DNA of 64,000 bases from Brachyhypopomus gauderio (GCF_052324685.1 NC_135228.1:14558920-14622919); one strand, 5' to 3'; shown: positions 48,253-62,422, numbered from the stretch's first letter. Notes: a model not told the origin generated them from the letters alone. Numbers and translations are program-made.

Positions 48253-51200
48253 TTGGCCTGTGGTTTTCACCGGAGCCGTATGGTTTTCATAAGGCTGTTT
48301 AAGGAAATAGTTTGTAACGCTGCCACACAGCTCCAGCCGCTGATCATCGACCTGCAGCATCACAACTACTGCACGTTCTGAGAGTCATTCGATTGTTTTT
48401 GTTTTGTTTTGTTTTTTATCTCTTCCATGTTCGGAGTTCTTCTGAGTTCTTGAGCTGATATCTTGAGTAGGAGAATTAATATGAGTTTCCTTTGATGGAT
48501 ACAATTGTTTTTTTCATTAATTTTACACAGTAGTATGTCATACTGTATTATTTTATTGAGACCTTATCTTAATTTGAGACCACTGGAGATTTCAGGAACT
48601 GTGAGTCGATATTAAAATCAAAATAAGTATGTTGTCAAAACAATGCTTTTGTAGATCATTGTAATGTAATGACCCATTAGAAAATTTATTATCATTCCTA
48701 TTAAATGGGGATTTAGAGTATTACTGAGTATATTTAGAGTATAGTTTCTCACTATACATTCTATATAATGACAATTAGCTATTGAAGGGAAATATGTGAG
48801 CCGTAGTTATCTGATTCAGTCTGAAAAGTGAACAAAATAATGCAGGATCATGGTAAACATGAGAAATTTGAGCCTTTTGTCCTGGTCTGCCTGGATCACA
48901 GCCAAGCCAAAGCTAAAAGCCTGAACTTCAGTGGGAGACACAGCAGATGCTCTTATTTTGCATAACAGGGACAGTCTGTGTCTGCTCTTTCATCGACAAT
49001 ACAGACCATGATTCTCCTCCGTAATTCCCATCAGAAGTAAATCGTTCACTTCAAATGACTCACACTTCAGTTCACTGGTTAACAAAATTCCAACAAATGT
49101 TTCCATGCCTCTGGGGTAGGAAATAACATTGGATCCTTAGTCAGGGATATAGAAAAGAGGGATAAGCTTTGCTTTCCATCTGCTTCCAGGATTAAATCTG
49201 TGGATCACATTGGATCCTTCCATTAGGAGGATTCACATCGTTAACAACATGCCTATTGCATTTTCACTTGATGAGCTGATGAGAAAAGAAATGACCCATC
49301 AGTGTGAGATTTCACTGCAGACATCAAAAGTCGCAGCGTTGGTGAATATCAGGTATTGCAGGTAGTGCCACTGGGCCACAGAAGCTGCCCAGCGGTCAGA
49401 CAGGCGCTTTTGTTCTTGGAGTCAAACTTTTTACAGTCTGTAAATCACATCAGCTTTCAGTTACTGTTCCTCTCAGGCCCGAGTTCAAGTCTCTCTACAG
49501 TTAACATTCTTTTTTCCCTTGAGCCAAAATGTACCTTTCTTAAATCCATCCCAAAAAAACTGCACTCTTCTCTTCCAAGTCAAACAGCTCAGTGCTAACC
49601 GTGGCCTTGCTTTACCTTCACTGTACCCACAATGCCCCTGTCCAAGGTGGGCGTACACGAAGACTGAAATAAAAAAATCTCCCTATGAACATTTATTACA
49701 TTTATACAGAAGGCACAAAAGTGGCATGTTACGGAGATTGCAAGTTTCTAAAGCATGACCTTGCTGCTGAAAATAAGTAGATGACATAAAGTAACTTTTC
49801 TCTTTAATGTGTAATTCTCCAGGGACACTAATCTTCCAACTCCCCAGATGTTGAAACACACTTACTGTAGACACATCTGGCATGTGTTCCACACCGACTG
49901 TTTAGATTTGCATCTTGCCCTGAAATGCATGAAGGTTTCCAAGCTGAGAGCTGAAAGTCATCGCACTGAAGCTGTCACAACCGTGCTTGCATTTCGCATT
50001 CTGGAACATTTTTATGACATTCTGTCTGTATACACTGAAACGGTGAAATTGGTCAGCTGAACAATATTTTCCACCAATGTTTAAAATCCTTCTCAATAAA
50101 AAGATCCGGCTTGTTCCAAACTCTCAAATGTTTTGCTGACAAAACCCGTGACTGGAATAAAATTCTCCTGATAACCTTGAGAACTGCTTCAAAATGCGGC
50201 TTTATTGATCTGCACGACACTCCTCAGGCATATAAAGGTAAAGGGTGTTACAGCACTGCCTGCCAACTCTGTTAAAACCATCCCCAAGAAACAACCTGTA
50301 AGGTTTTGGATGGGTTTATTATGCCCAGATATCTGTAGCATGTCTGGCTACGTCTGCAGTGTGTACGCAGATCTCCATGAATAGTTTGGTTGAAAAGCTA
50401 GACAGCAGAGGAAACAGCAGTATCTGATTGGCCTTAGCATTTGACTTTAATTTCAACACAAATAAATGATGGTCATGAGCATTACAGAGAGTAACTTCCT
50501 GACCCAAGACTGGAGACTGTGGAGATCTTATCATGTGGGAACTCCTTTGTAACAGGGGAGTCCCATGTGTGAATCCAGTTGGGGGTTTTCACATATTATC
50601 AATATATTCATAACCTGACATCTCATTTGAAAAAAAAGCATATTTTAATAATTCACTATATCAAAACATTGATTTTATTATCTAGTTTACATTTTATACC
50701 TTAATAAGATTACCATAAGTCACATCCAACCATACCCAACCAATGCATGTCACTGCATCTCATCTTGTTAATAAAGTCTTAGCCAATTCCATCCTCACAT
50801 GTTTTATGTTCCTTTATTCAATTTAAGTAAGTGAGCTTTTCAGATGATAAAAACCTACGTCAAGTGTTATAAATAGAAGCGAAATATGAACCCAAAAACA
50901 AAATAAGTCTTTGTACCTAATGCTCTTTTGATTTTATTACAAAATTGCATGTGGTTACTGAGTAAAACCCATTCACAGTCTTTTTTTTTTTTCAATTTCA
51001 TTTCATTTTCACAAAAATGGTGCATTCTTGCAGAGCAGGAAGTACCCAACTCTGTAACATACACATAATCAGAGTCGCGTGAGACTCAGGGAATTTCCTG
51101 ATGAGGAAAGTTGGGGAAACTGTTCCTTATTTTGAGTGGGTGAGGTTGGGGTGTGGGGCAATATCAACATCCTGTTTCCCTCCGTCTTGACAGCCCTACT

Positions 51201-54200
51201 CCCGGAGATATGACTGCCCTCTACAGATGTCTGCAATCACTTGGGTGTAGGGGGACACGGGCTGACCTTGAGACCTCTTCACACATGCTCAACTCCTGCA
51301 CTTGCTTTTTCCACACACCCCCCATTCCAGCAAAGCAAAAGGTGTTTAATTAACTCTGATTACTCTTTCTGCCGCGGTGAAATACAACCCAGGACATGTG
51401 ATTTATTTGCTGAATGCTTGACAGAACAGATATGTACAGATCTTTTAAAAAATGTTATTGCAGATTAATTCTGTGCTTAATAGAATAAATAGAAAAAGAG
51501 AAAAAGAAAATAGAGTGGGAATCAGTTGGAAAACTGTGCTCTGTTAATACCCCACCTGTGTAGTGTTTCACTCTGTCATGGCTGCTTATACACATTTGCA
51601 TCAACATTTACTGACTGCCGATGACGTCTCCATTAATGTGAATCGTTATTAGAGAAAGTAACCTTTCCAGTTCTATTATAGATCTGTATTAGACATAGTA
51701 ACCTGGCACATCTGAAAATCAAAGGGTCTGGAATATAATTTAATAAAAGGACACAATGATGCTTAAAGCATATGGCCGTTAATATGGTGCCTTTCAGTGT
51801 TATAACTTTAGATCATATATGACATGCGATCTTGTACCAGTGCTTTCATCCCTGGTATTGTGTTCAGTCAGAATGCTCTAAGGAGCAGTCAGTCCCTCCA
51901 CATTCGCCAATGTTTTGTTTTTTTTTTGTCTTTTTCACCACCAGACAGCAGACAAAGGCTTGCATCTCTCTCCTGCTCTCTTTCTCTTTGGTTTTTTTTT
52001 TTTTGTTAGATTCGTTCTTTAATACTTCAGCCTTTTCCGTCTGGTGATGTGAGCAGCATGTGGTGCCTCCATTACTGCTGATCTATACAGCATGTGCACT
52101 TTCTCTCTCTATGGACTCACTCGCCTGGAAGTGGAAACCTTCATACATACCTTGAGCCTCCTTTCATGCTGCAGAGGTGTATTTGGGTCAGGATTGTTGG
52201 CCAGGGATGACTAAAGGGGATACTGCTCCCAAATATCTGAGCTGGGTTAGCCTTCTGTACAGGACTCCTCACTCTCCAGAGTCTAAACATAATGAATAAT
52301 GAGGGCAAAAAAAATGAAACCTCCACTGAAGACATCTCAGAGAATTGTGAGGATTTTGCTGTCCAAACTGTATCAAGAGTTTAGCAGATTCACAAGTGGA
52401 CGGTGTAGACTTTTCCTGGTCTCTGCTACTAGTTTGGTGAGTAGACAATGAAAGGGAAAATGTTGGTTTCTGCAGACAGTATGCATAAACTAGTTATTGA
52501 TATTGCTCCGCTTAGATCACCACTTTGTTGGTAATGTTGTGGGTAGGCTGGATTTTCCCTCTTACCTATTACAAAATACCATGGTCCTGTCTACACATAG
52601 TTGAACCATAGCAAGAGGCCTCCTTAGGATCTGAAATACCCAGAATGCCCTGTACATATTGCACTGTGATTTTCTGCAAGCAGACAGTATCATATGTGTC
52701 AGACTGCACAAAGAACTTGGCCTCTGCCTTTCAGCTTTTCCTTTCCTCCATCACAACACCAAAGCCATGGTCACCGTGCCCAGTTCACCAGTGATTATGG
52801 TCTCTACAAAAACAAGTTGTCAAGTTGAGGTCCCAGTCACTATATGAGTACTGATTTAATGGGTCCCAAAGTTTGTTTATTGACTCTGTGTACCAAGGCA
52901 TGTCTACCCATATGGAGGTCTCTCAGCATGGAGGCACTGGCCACTCAGGATTCATTAGACATACTGAAGCTATTAGCCCAAGCCATGTGGCACATTGACT
53001 CACCGGAGCAAATTCTCTACATTTTTTCATCTCATGGAAGTGTCCTCCAGTACTGGGTTTCTATTATTTCAGGCCTTGAGCGGTGCAAGTTGAAATGAAG
53101 CTGGCCTCCTGCAGGGAGGAGGGTTGAACTGAGGACCCTTTTCATCACTATCACCTAAAAAAACTTCAGGGATGCATGTCTGCAGGAGACAACAAGCAGA
53201 ATGCATTTTTTTATTAGTTTGACTGTAGTGGAGTGGGGAGTTGGGGGACAACACATACCTTTAAAGATACGTAAGAAGGTCCAGTCTTGTGAGTGCAGTA
53301 AAAGTTCAGAAGAATTCAAGGTTTCAAGAATTTGATATAGTTTATGTCAAAACCTACCAAGGAATTCGATGGTTTGATGGAATCCCAAATTCAGACTTAA
53401 CATGTAAGGGAAATATGGTATGGTTTGTGGTTTTTTTGAGATGTGAAATGTTTTTACAACTACAGTGGAACATCTGTGGAGCTTTTCTTAAATTTGCTTA
53501 GGCTCACTGAAACAACAGTAGAAAAAAATATGAATTTTAGAAATGTTTTCTATAAATAAATCTCTTTATACTCCAGTACATTTAATCAGAATCAGGAGTT
53601 CATAGCCATGCTGTTATAACAGAAACCCCCCCTGTTGTCTTTGCAAAGATATCAAATAAAGAATCAAATGAAGGCTAGAGATTGTGGTTTTCAAATCTCA
53701 GTCTTGTAACATCGTGGATAAACTTGGCTATTAGAATCTACAAAGATCTTCACAGCAACTTCGTTCCACCCTGATGTCTGTTCAAGTGATCGAAATGATG
53801 TAAAGTTTGCAAAAGCACAATTAAAGAGACGTTTGGAAATGACTTGAACAAATGTGTTACCTTTGAGAGTCATTGGATATGAATTTCTAAATGGAGATTC
53901 CAGGTTTTGCTCTATCTTGCCCAAGCAATCATGCAGTCATAATATAAAACCCCATAACAATAGCTGGTAGAGAAAATGGAGGTATTAGAATGGGACTGGA
54001 TGGAGATTTGAATGGAAAATAAAGGAAAAGACGATCAGATGTTCTATATTTCACAGGGTAGGTGGTGAAGACTAATAAAGAGAAGGCTTTCTGGAAAGGA
54101 TGTTGTCATGACATAAAAGTTTTTGATGGAATGAAGTTACATATGCTTCGGTATTTCCATGATCCACGCTTACTTCTAGCAGAGCGCTAATCGGTGACAG

Positions 54201-55749
54201 CTTGCTCTTTGTAACCGGCTACTGACCCCCTCTGGAACACTGACAAATCTTAAAAGTAAATTATGCTATCCCAGTGGAATATGTTATTTCATATGGCTAC
54301 TGTAGCTCAAAGTTATTCCTGCAGTGTCTGGGACCCTGCATGAGTGACTGGTGTGAGTTACAAGGTCAGCAGATGAGTAACCCCCTTTTGAGGAACACAC
54401 AAGCAGGACATTCTACTCACATCAGGCAGTGGATATTAAAAAACTGTTTATACTGATTACAAAAACAGCACATTTCTACAGCTCAGAACAACAAATAAAT
54501 CAGTGTTGTAAATAAAACAGCTTCAACTCAGACCAGCTACCACTATATTTCATACGTCTCTGTCATTTACCGAGCCAGTGGAAAACCATATAAAACCCAT
54601 ATGTGCATATGACAAAAGCGTACTGAACAATACACAATGTTCTGTGAAAATCACACAGAAATTTCCAAGGTTTCAAAAGGCTGATGATAATTATGGAATG
54701 ATCAAGTCAGAGGTAAAAAAAACACAATAAAACACATATATGGATACTGCACTTCTTTCCCTGTTGTTTTATTAACAAGTTTGAATACGTAAGTATGGAG
54801 AGATTTTTTTCACCTACACTGAGGTGAAAAATGTACATTTAGTAGAATGTGTTTTTGTGATTTTATTTATTTTTTGTTGTTTTGTATACTTTTTTTCCAT
54901 CAGTATGGCTTTTCTCTGTTCTGTGCTGCTGTTCTGGACACCCTGTGTGAGGGTCAGTGTGGATCAAGTGGAGGTCAGCAGATTTGATTGGAGTGTTGCG
55001 GTAACCTGCAGACAGGCCCCGCGCGTCCTGCGTGTCCCGCGTGTCCCCCCCGCGCCTCTCTGGTTACAGCCCTCCGATATGCTGCGTTTGGGTTTCTAGC
55101 GGGGCCTCGCGAGGACGCTGGAATTAAAGTTTCCTGGAGCAGGACCCAGTTCAGCAGATTCCCTCAGAAGAGAGCTCAACGTCTATTTAACACTCCAAAC
55201 ACATGGCAAGAGAAAAGCAAAGTGCTCAGCTTACTCGGGCGCTGGGTCTTCACTGACACGTGTGCATGGGCAGACGAATGCCGATTGTTCTTCTGGGCCT
55301 GAACTATATCATTCTATTTGATGTCCAGTTGGTCAATGTGAACACCACCCCCGACACAAACACACAATAAATACCAGGGAAATTTCATGCCTTGTACTTG
55401 TACAATGTATGACAATTAAGTTTTCTGTTTCTGTATTCTGTATCTAGCGATGAGTAGCGATGAATCTTTGTGCTTTGAAATTCAGTTTCTGGTGGAAAAC
55501 AGGAAACATACCCAGCTTGTGCTTTCTTTGGTCTGAACTGGATAGGTTATTTAAAGCAGGCTACTGTACTAATATGAGTGGAGAAAACAGCCTGACTTCA
55601 GAGAGCCATGGATCAGATAAACCCCTGAAGATCCAAACAAATCATGACCACTTACAGTCAAATTACGACAACAAACAGAATAATTTAATCAGTATAAACC
55701 ATTAAAGTAACCACGTATCAAAACGCCAGGGACCCTGCCTTCGGCCACT

Positions 55750-56295
55750 ACACAATTCACATTGCACTTGACCCCTGTTAGTGCCCCTCCCACAGGTGGT
55801 GGTCCAATGGGAGAGCATTCTCATGTAGTTCATCTGGGCTGAGCCCTGCCGGGCCTCATGGGTAAAGACCCAGGCACCAGGCGCTCACCGAGAGGCCCGT
55901 CCCCCAAGCCTAGCTCCAGGGTGAGACCCCGGTAACCCTGATCCAGGCAAGGGAAACTGGGTCACGCTAGGGTTAGGGTTAGGATTAGTCCCAGTCATCT
56001 GAGAGAGACTCGGAGTATATCCACTTTTCCTCCACGTAGAGAGAAGACAGCTGAGGTGGATCAGGCATCTGGTCCGGATACCCCCTAGGCACCTCCCTGG
56101 TGAGATGTTCTGGACTGGTCCAACTGGGAGGAGACCCTGGGGAAGACTCAGGACACACTGGAGAGACTATATCTCTCTATATATACCCCCCCCCCCCCCC
56201 CCCCCTCAGTGGCTGGAGGGAGGCCTGGGCCTCTTTGCTTAGACTGCTGCCCCCGCGACCCAGACCCGGATAAGCGGAGGAGGACGGATGGATGG
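55750..56295 (+). mobile_element. Rex3-like (RTE clade) LINE remnant
   Basis: The 3' portion (about 55990-56295) follows the well-known fish Rex3 end: GCTGAGGTGG, CATCTGGTCCGGATACC, AGGACACACTGGAGAGACTA, GGCCTCTTTGCTTAGACTGC, TGCCCCCGCGACCCAGACC, ending in GGATGGATGG. A second block (55800-55975) looks like an upstream part joined by internal deletion. A C20 run interrupts it. No reverse-transcriptase frame remains. Confidence 0.8.
56186..56205. repeat. C20 homopolymer
   Basis: Twenty consecutive C inside the Rex3-like remnant. Confidence 0.95.
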
Positions 56296-56400
56296 AAACC
56301 TTTAAAGTTTTTCTAATGCTTTGAAGGAAAAGAAAAAAAAACAATGTGTACCTGTGTGTGCGAGTGGGAGGTCTATGTTTACAATGGTCTGTGTTTGGGT

Positions 56401-56413
56401 GAGAGAGAGAGAG

Positions 56414-56465
<52 letters not shown>

Positions 56466-56466
56466 A
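56401..56466. repeat. (GA)n microsatellite
   Basis: A GA tract with GAAAAGAG and GAAAGAG interruptions. Confidence 0.96.
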
Positions 56467-58140
56467 TAAGTATCCATTTTGTAGCCATGTATCCATCTAC
56501 TTTTACTGTAGAGTTGCTTATCATTAAAAGTTATGATATATTTTGGTGAAAATTATCTCCCAATTCATGAAGAAATCACAAAGTATGTACATTGAGATAA
56601 TATCAAGGGCAGGAGGTGACTGGTACTGAAAATGCATCATATTGTCGTGCACAACTGTACTAAGTCTACTAAGGCTGCCTCCCTGTCAGGACCATAAACA
56701 GACAATAAAATCACTTTCATGAACACCATTTGCTGCTTTTGGTGATAAAAGTGACTTATTGGCCCTTTAAATTGAAAACAAACATTTTCATACACAAATC
56801 TTGGGTATAGGATGAGATCATTATTTTCTGTTAAGATTTCTTCTTTATTCTCTGCTGTATGATGTTTTTCTGAGATCCTTTCATCTTGTTCTTGCTCCAT
56901 CTGATGCCTTGAAAACACTCTCCGAAGATGATCTTCTCACAAAACGTACAGAATAAATCTTATTTTGAGGTGAAAACATGCGCCACATTTAGTTCAGGAA
57001 CAGACATGGCAACACTGTGGGATTAAACTGTGGATGGCATGTTTTCAAACAACAGTGGGTCGGTGAGAGGGGGAGGGAGGAGGAGCTAGAAGCAGAGGAA
57101 GCGCTCAAGCCCCGCCCCCAGCAGTAGACTGACAGCAACCTCATCTTGGGCTGCAGGATTGAGCCCAGTGTAAGGAGGCCCCTCTGGCTGCAGATAGAGA
57201 CAGACAGCACCAACCCACACACGATTCCATTACTGCAGGTATTCACTGGTTCTGGTAAAAATGAAGGCAGTGTAGATTCCTGAGGTATAGCTAACCTGGA
57301 AGACTGAGGGGCATAGTGTTACAGACTGTCTGGACTGTCCCATATATTACAGAAGGCAGATGCTTTCTGTAAGATGCGTACCTGCACACGAAGCAGGAAT
57401 TTGAGTGCATTATGACACAGTGGAAATAGGCTGCATAGAACTGTAACACAATAATGGAAATATTTGAAATAATGGAAAGAATATGGAAATGAAAATAGAT
57501 GAGGCACATGTGCCAATGTTAAAGAGAGATCATGGAAAATATGCAAACTAAAAAAAAAAGATGACTTCCATACCACTTAACAGGAACCTGCAGAAACCAA
57601 ACAAATCCTCAACATACCAAAGGCATTTCAATATTCTAATAGTCTTCAACCAGCTGATTATTCTGGATTTTTCATTCAGATTTTTTAAAAGCCTATTAGC
57701 AGTTACATTTTATTCAGCAGAAGGTTCAGCTCTCTGTGATTGGAAGCAGTGGTTCTGGCTATAGAGATGCATCATGCAGCCCTGTGCATGGGTCGAGAGC
57801 TGGTATGATATCATATCACAGTATAGTCTGTCAGGATGCAACATATCCATTTGTTTATAAACTGGGCAAAGATACAATGTAATGCACATGCTAGACTGTA
57901 AATAGTTGGCTGTATAAAAACATGACATGCATCAGTTATTTCAGGAAGTTCACAGTAAACAGGGGACTGTAAATACGGCATGGATAGACACAGAGGCTAG
58001 TGAATGGATAAAGAAGTGTTTATTTACAGGTTTCAATTGGCCGTTGGAGACAATGGCAGCAACATGTGAGGACATGCTGAAGCATTCTATAGCACCTGCA
58101 GCCCAGCCTGCCTCTTAATACTGTCTGGATGGTGTTACGG

Positions 58141-58213
58141 ATAGGTGAGAGGTGAGACAGGTGAGATAGGCGAGACAGGTGGGATAGGCGAGACAGGTGG
58201 GATAGGTGAGATA
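58141..58213. repeat. 18-bp minisatellite
   Basis: About four copies of GACAGGTGGGATAGGCGA and variants (GGTGAGATAGG). Confidence 0.9.
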
Positions 58214-59289
58214 TGTATCTGTTACACAAGTCTAAACAGTTGGCATTTATTCAATAGATTCAAGTTGGTGTCTCTTCAATTACAAAATAAAAGACATCGT
58301 GCCTGAATAAGGATTAAAAAAGGAAAAATGCTGATACATTACACAGTTTGTTTTGGTGATGAGGGAGATGTACTCTGCTCTCCACACTTTGAACAGTGGA
58401 AGTGCATAATGACATGGTGTATATAACATAAGAGTGTAACAACATATAATTTCCCACCTCAGTGGAGGCAGAGGCAAGATCTCAAAAATCTTTTGGTAAT
58501 CCATTCTGCTTGACTGCTGGACCGGGTTGATATGGTTGATATGATATTGAGGCTACCATTTATAGCTGTGATGTTCAGTTGTGTTCACCTTCTGCTGTTT
58601 CCATCACACTGGACAGTTTTGTCATATGACTGAATGATTAATACAGCTGTGTTAATGTCCCTGAGGTTTAGGAAGATCAATGATAAAATCTGTAGTTAAA
58701 TGTGACCTAACAGCTCTAACAGCTTAACTGGACGTTTCCTGGAATATTTAGAGTGTAGAATACATTAGCAAATTCACAAGCATCCTGCACTAACTTTTTT
58801 TTCACCAGATCTATTAACTGGTCTAAAATATGTTGAATACTTGGATGCCCTGAACTAGTGGTGGTATGAATAATCTCCATCCTTAAGACGAAGCTACATA
58901 CTCTTCCTCAGGGGGATATTCAAGATGGGTTTGTTATGCCATTCTAGTTGGATTTTCATTCATCAGATTTCCCATAACTATATAAGCGAAATCTACTACT
59001 GCATTGTCAGATTATTCACATAAAGCTTCCTTTCCCACTTGCATGAAAACATACCGCATTTGTTTTATTTAGTGTTTTTTTGTTTTTATCTTGGTCAATA
59101 TGTAACAGTGAATCTGGAATGTGTAAAGAAAAGCGCCCACATCGCTTGCACGTAATTTGCAGACCTAATGTACCATTACAATGATCCATGAGTACAAAGA
59201 TGGGGTATTATACACCCTCCATCCATCGTCAAAAGCTACTTTAATTGCTAGCAATTCCTGAGTCCTGAGTCCAGGACATCCGCTTCTAC

Positions 59290-59640
59290 TATAAAAAGGC
59301 ACAGCAGGACCAGGAAGCCCCAGATCAGGAACAGGTATGAATCATCTCATCAGTCACCGCGGCTGGGGCTGCGTTTCTTTTCATCCTGCTGTAAAACTGT
59401 GCTTTTGTCACGCAGCAAAGAAAACTACAACCAACTCCTGGATAAAACTGTGCTAAAGGTTAGCAAAGATCTAGAAACCTGAAAGTCGTTCACATTGTAT
59501 TACAGCACTCACTTTATGAAATGATCTCTGAACTCTGATGCGTGTGGAAATCACGTTTCTCTCTCTAAACTTGGTGGTATAACTGCCTTTGCAGGACCTG
59601 TCTGCTGTGCGGTACATGATCTCAATAAATCAGCAACCCA
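59290..59640 (+). other. Possible small spliced transcript (TATA to poly(A))
   Basis: TATAAAAA (59290-59297) is followed about 30 bp on by a short G/C/A-rich segment ending at donor CAG|GTATGA (59334). An exon-like piece 59416-59458 lies between acceptor CACGCAG and donor AAAG|GTTAGC, then acceptor TTTGCAG at 59594 and AATAAA at 59624-59629. The spacing is orderly, but each signal alone is weak evidence. No ATG-initiated protein is convincing, and the signals may be coincidental. Confidence 0.25.
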
Positions 59641-59719
59641 GCATATCATGTAACACTTCAATCATGAATACTTGGAACACCGAGGGACTATTTCCGTGAA
59701 GCATCACTGAATACTCATA

Positions 59720-59733
59720 GCGCCCCCTTGTGG
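59720..59733 (-). promoter_or_regulatory. Candidate CTCF-binding site
   Basis: On the minus strand CCACAAGGGGGCGC matches the CTCF core at 13 of 14 positions (A for Y at position 5), followed by the favoured TA. Confidence 0.4.
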
Positions 59734-60980
59734 ACACAAGGGCTGTGAAATTCCATCCAACCCCCTTTTTATTATACAAATTATTGGTGCTCATTAAGTC
59801 TAATTTTGTGAACAATTTGGCATCTTGTAATTGTTCTAATACAGCAGGAATCCGTGGGAGCAGATTGGGGGAACTTAACTGTCACTGCATTTAAACCTCT
59901 ATTATTTATCTATACAGGGACACTTCATCTTTCTGTTTTTTATATATAGGAAATGTTAGCTGGTGCAGGAGAAATTGAGGGTTTAATGTAACCACCTGTC
60001 AGTGTCTTGTCTATCTATAAATCTAGACCCTATATTTCAGAGACAGTGAGAGGATCTATTCTGCTCCTGGAGGAGTATAGCCTGTGGCAAGAGATTGACT
60101 GCAAAATCCCACGGAGTGTGGGGTGGTACTTGACTGGCTTTTTTCTTTGAGAAACACTTCCCCAAGATTGACATAGCAAGAATGTTAACAGGCAGGGGAC
60201 TATGAGGGCTCTCTATAGCCTTGGGTTGAGTGATTTCTACCTAACTTGTGTATAATGTCTACAGGGAATCATCACAATGGATTAAGGCATTCATTGTAGA
60301 TGACCTTTTTATACTTTCTTTCAATAACTACTCAATCACATTCATTATTTAATTGCTACTAATTGTTTGGTCGCTTGCAACACAAACAAACCCTATATGG
60401 GAAATTTTTCATAAAAATCCTTTAAATCTGGTATAACATTGTTTAGTGTCCTCTGTTGAAAATAAATTGCTACTAAAGCATTTCCTCTGAACCACAGATA
60501 AAAATAAGAGATACATTTTTCAGTGTTTATATTTGCTTTATTATGGAAGCTCACACTCAGTTAGTACTAGATATTTATAGATATCAGAAATGTCTTCAAA
60601 CTACAATACACAGCGTGGCAATGCAACAACTGCATAGAATTGTTGGAACCTGTCAGCCTCTGGGTCACAATGTGGTTTTCTTAGCATCACTGTGCAGTCA
60701 ACCTAGTGGTTGCTCCACTTGTAAAACTATGCCTGCTCAATTTTGGCCCAACAATCCTATAACATTCAAAGGATTACTTCTTCTTCTAAATGGTGATTTT
60801 ACACAGATATGAGCATAATTTCCAGCTACAGGGAGTTTAATTCCTGTTTAAGTGAGCCTGTTTTTATCGAAAAAGTAGGAAATTACTGATTCCTGTGGTT
60901 TAGTAGTAGTCTGGTTCAGGGTATCTTGAATTCTGGCCTATCTGTGCTATTATCTAGGATGAATTCTGTGAAGAGTTGCA

Positions 60981-61034
60981 AAGCACTTTGTAAGTCTCTC
61001 TGGATAAGAGCATCTGCTAAATCTCGTAAATGTA
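60981..61034 (+). mobile_element. Fish SINE/L2-type 3' tail fragment
   Basis: GTAAGTCTCTCTGGATAAGA followed by GCATCTGCTAAAT and GTAAATGTA is the widespread tail shared by fish SINEs and L2-like LINEs. No head is detected upstream. Confidence 0.65.
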
Positions 61035-62422
61035 TATTTAAAGGGTGTTTCAGCAGTAAGATCAGAATCAAGCAGTGTAGCTCCAATGAGGAAAGAAGCC
61101 AGATTAATACATAAAGGGGTGTTGGGAGTATAGAAATGCTGTCGCTCTATCCAAACAACATTACTGCATTTCTTATCCCACTAGGCTCATCTGGCTCTTG
61201 ACTTTGTACCTGATAGAACAGCAAGAACACTATGGATCACAACATGCCTTCATTAGCATATCTGTGCTAAATCAGTTATGTAGTAAATGACAAAAGGTTG
61301 TTATAGGCTTTTGATCAACAATTCTCATGAAACTTTCCTAAAACAAATGCAAATTGACATTTTACACCTAAAAGATTGCATGCAGACTGAGACATTCCTT
61401 GACCAGCAGTTACTAGGGCAACAAAATTATAATCAGTGGTACTTGGAAAACACATGGTTATGTGTATTTTTATCCTCAGAGTAGTTTAATTGATGTTGTT
61501 TACTGTGGTACTATAACATTTCATCATATGCTACTACTGTTCAACAAATCAATAATTTTTTTATTGATCTATGCATTGGCAGTGTTTGCTGTTAAGTTCC
61601 TTAAGTAGTCAACCCAGCAAATTAATCTATCAGTTGTCAAAAACAAAAATAGGTATTTTTGGCACCACAAGATGCCAATATATTTTTGGAAACAAGGAAG
61701 ATTTAGCAAAATATGCTTCACCTTCACATACTTTATAAAAATTAACATACCTATGCAGTTAACAGTCAATTTAGTTGTAGGATACTATCAAACATATTCT
61801 AGGTTCCTTCGAAAGTGTAGATAAACTAAATATTTTGTAATCATTTTTGCATTAATTACCCTGCGCTCTAAATCTTACAATCTATGACCATGATACATTG
61901 CTACAATTTCTATATATTGTGATATTGGTGCAAACTTTATAAGAAAAGTTATTTAGGCATAATAAAATCTAATATTTAATTAATTGTGGTTACTATTTAC
62001 TTAAAGTTCAGTTTTGTTTTGGTTTTTTTGTACCATGCAAATTACTCTCCGATGACTTTATACCAGTCTGCCAAGAGGCCGCCACTGGGTCGGAGACGAC
62101 TGAAGTATTACGCGCCAAATTCAGCGTTATCATTTCTGTGAAGGAACCGACGACACGACACCAGCTATCAGTCTAAATCGGCAAATCTATAAAAGCCCGT
62201 CGCCTGCTTGTAAGTAAGTTGTCAACGTTTATCTCTGCAATTTTCTTAAAACATTAAATCTACCTCAGACCCTATGGAAAACCCATTAAATTAAAAATAT
62301 TCTTGTAAATAAAATAAAATGATGAGGCCGACCTTCTCGCAGGCGGACCGCTGTTTTGAAGTCGTCGTCGGGCGGCTCGCTGGCTGGCGTCTCCGCGCTC
62401 CTCCCGCACAACCAGCAGCAGC

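Larger units (their letters stand above)
48253..62422. other. 14-kb gene-poor interval between cd248 and adss2
   Basis: Mostly unique-looking AT-rich DNA without a supportable protein-coding exon. Recognisable contents are a Rex3-like remnant (55750-56295), a (GA)n tract (56401-56466), an 18-bp minisatellite (58141-58213), a possible small transcript unit (59290-59640), a CTCF-like site (59720-59733) and a SINE/LINE tail (60981-61034). Moderately GC-rich patches at 55010-55120 and 57060-57240 could be unannotated promoters. The adss2 promoter and 5' UTR occupy roughly 62040-62422. Confidence 0.65.

Noticed and set aside
59416-59640. Faint NPY-like resemblance (LSAVRYMISIN) in the joined frame of the putative small transcript
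   Set aside because: Only a few aligned residues; no signal peptide, no GKR amidation site and no ATG in context, so treated as coincidence.
60543-60812. 89-codon plus-strand ORF starting MEAHTQLVLDIYRYQ
   Set aside because: No recognisable domain, no splice context, and no repeat-family signature; the length is compatible with chance.
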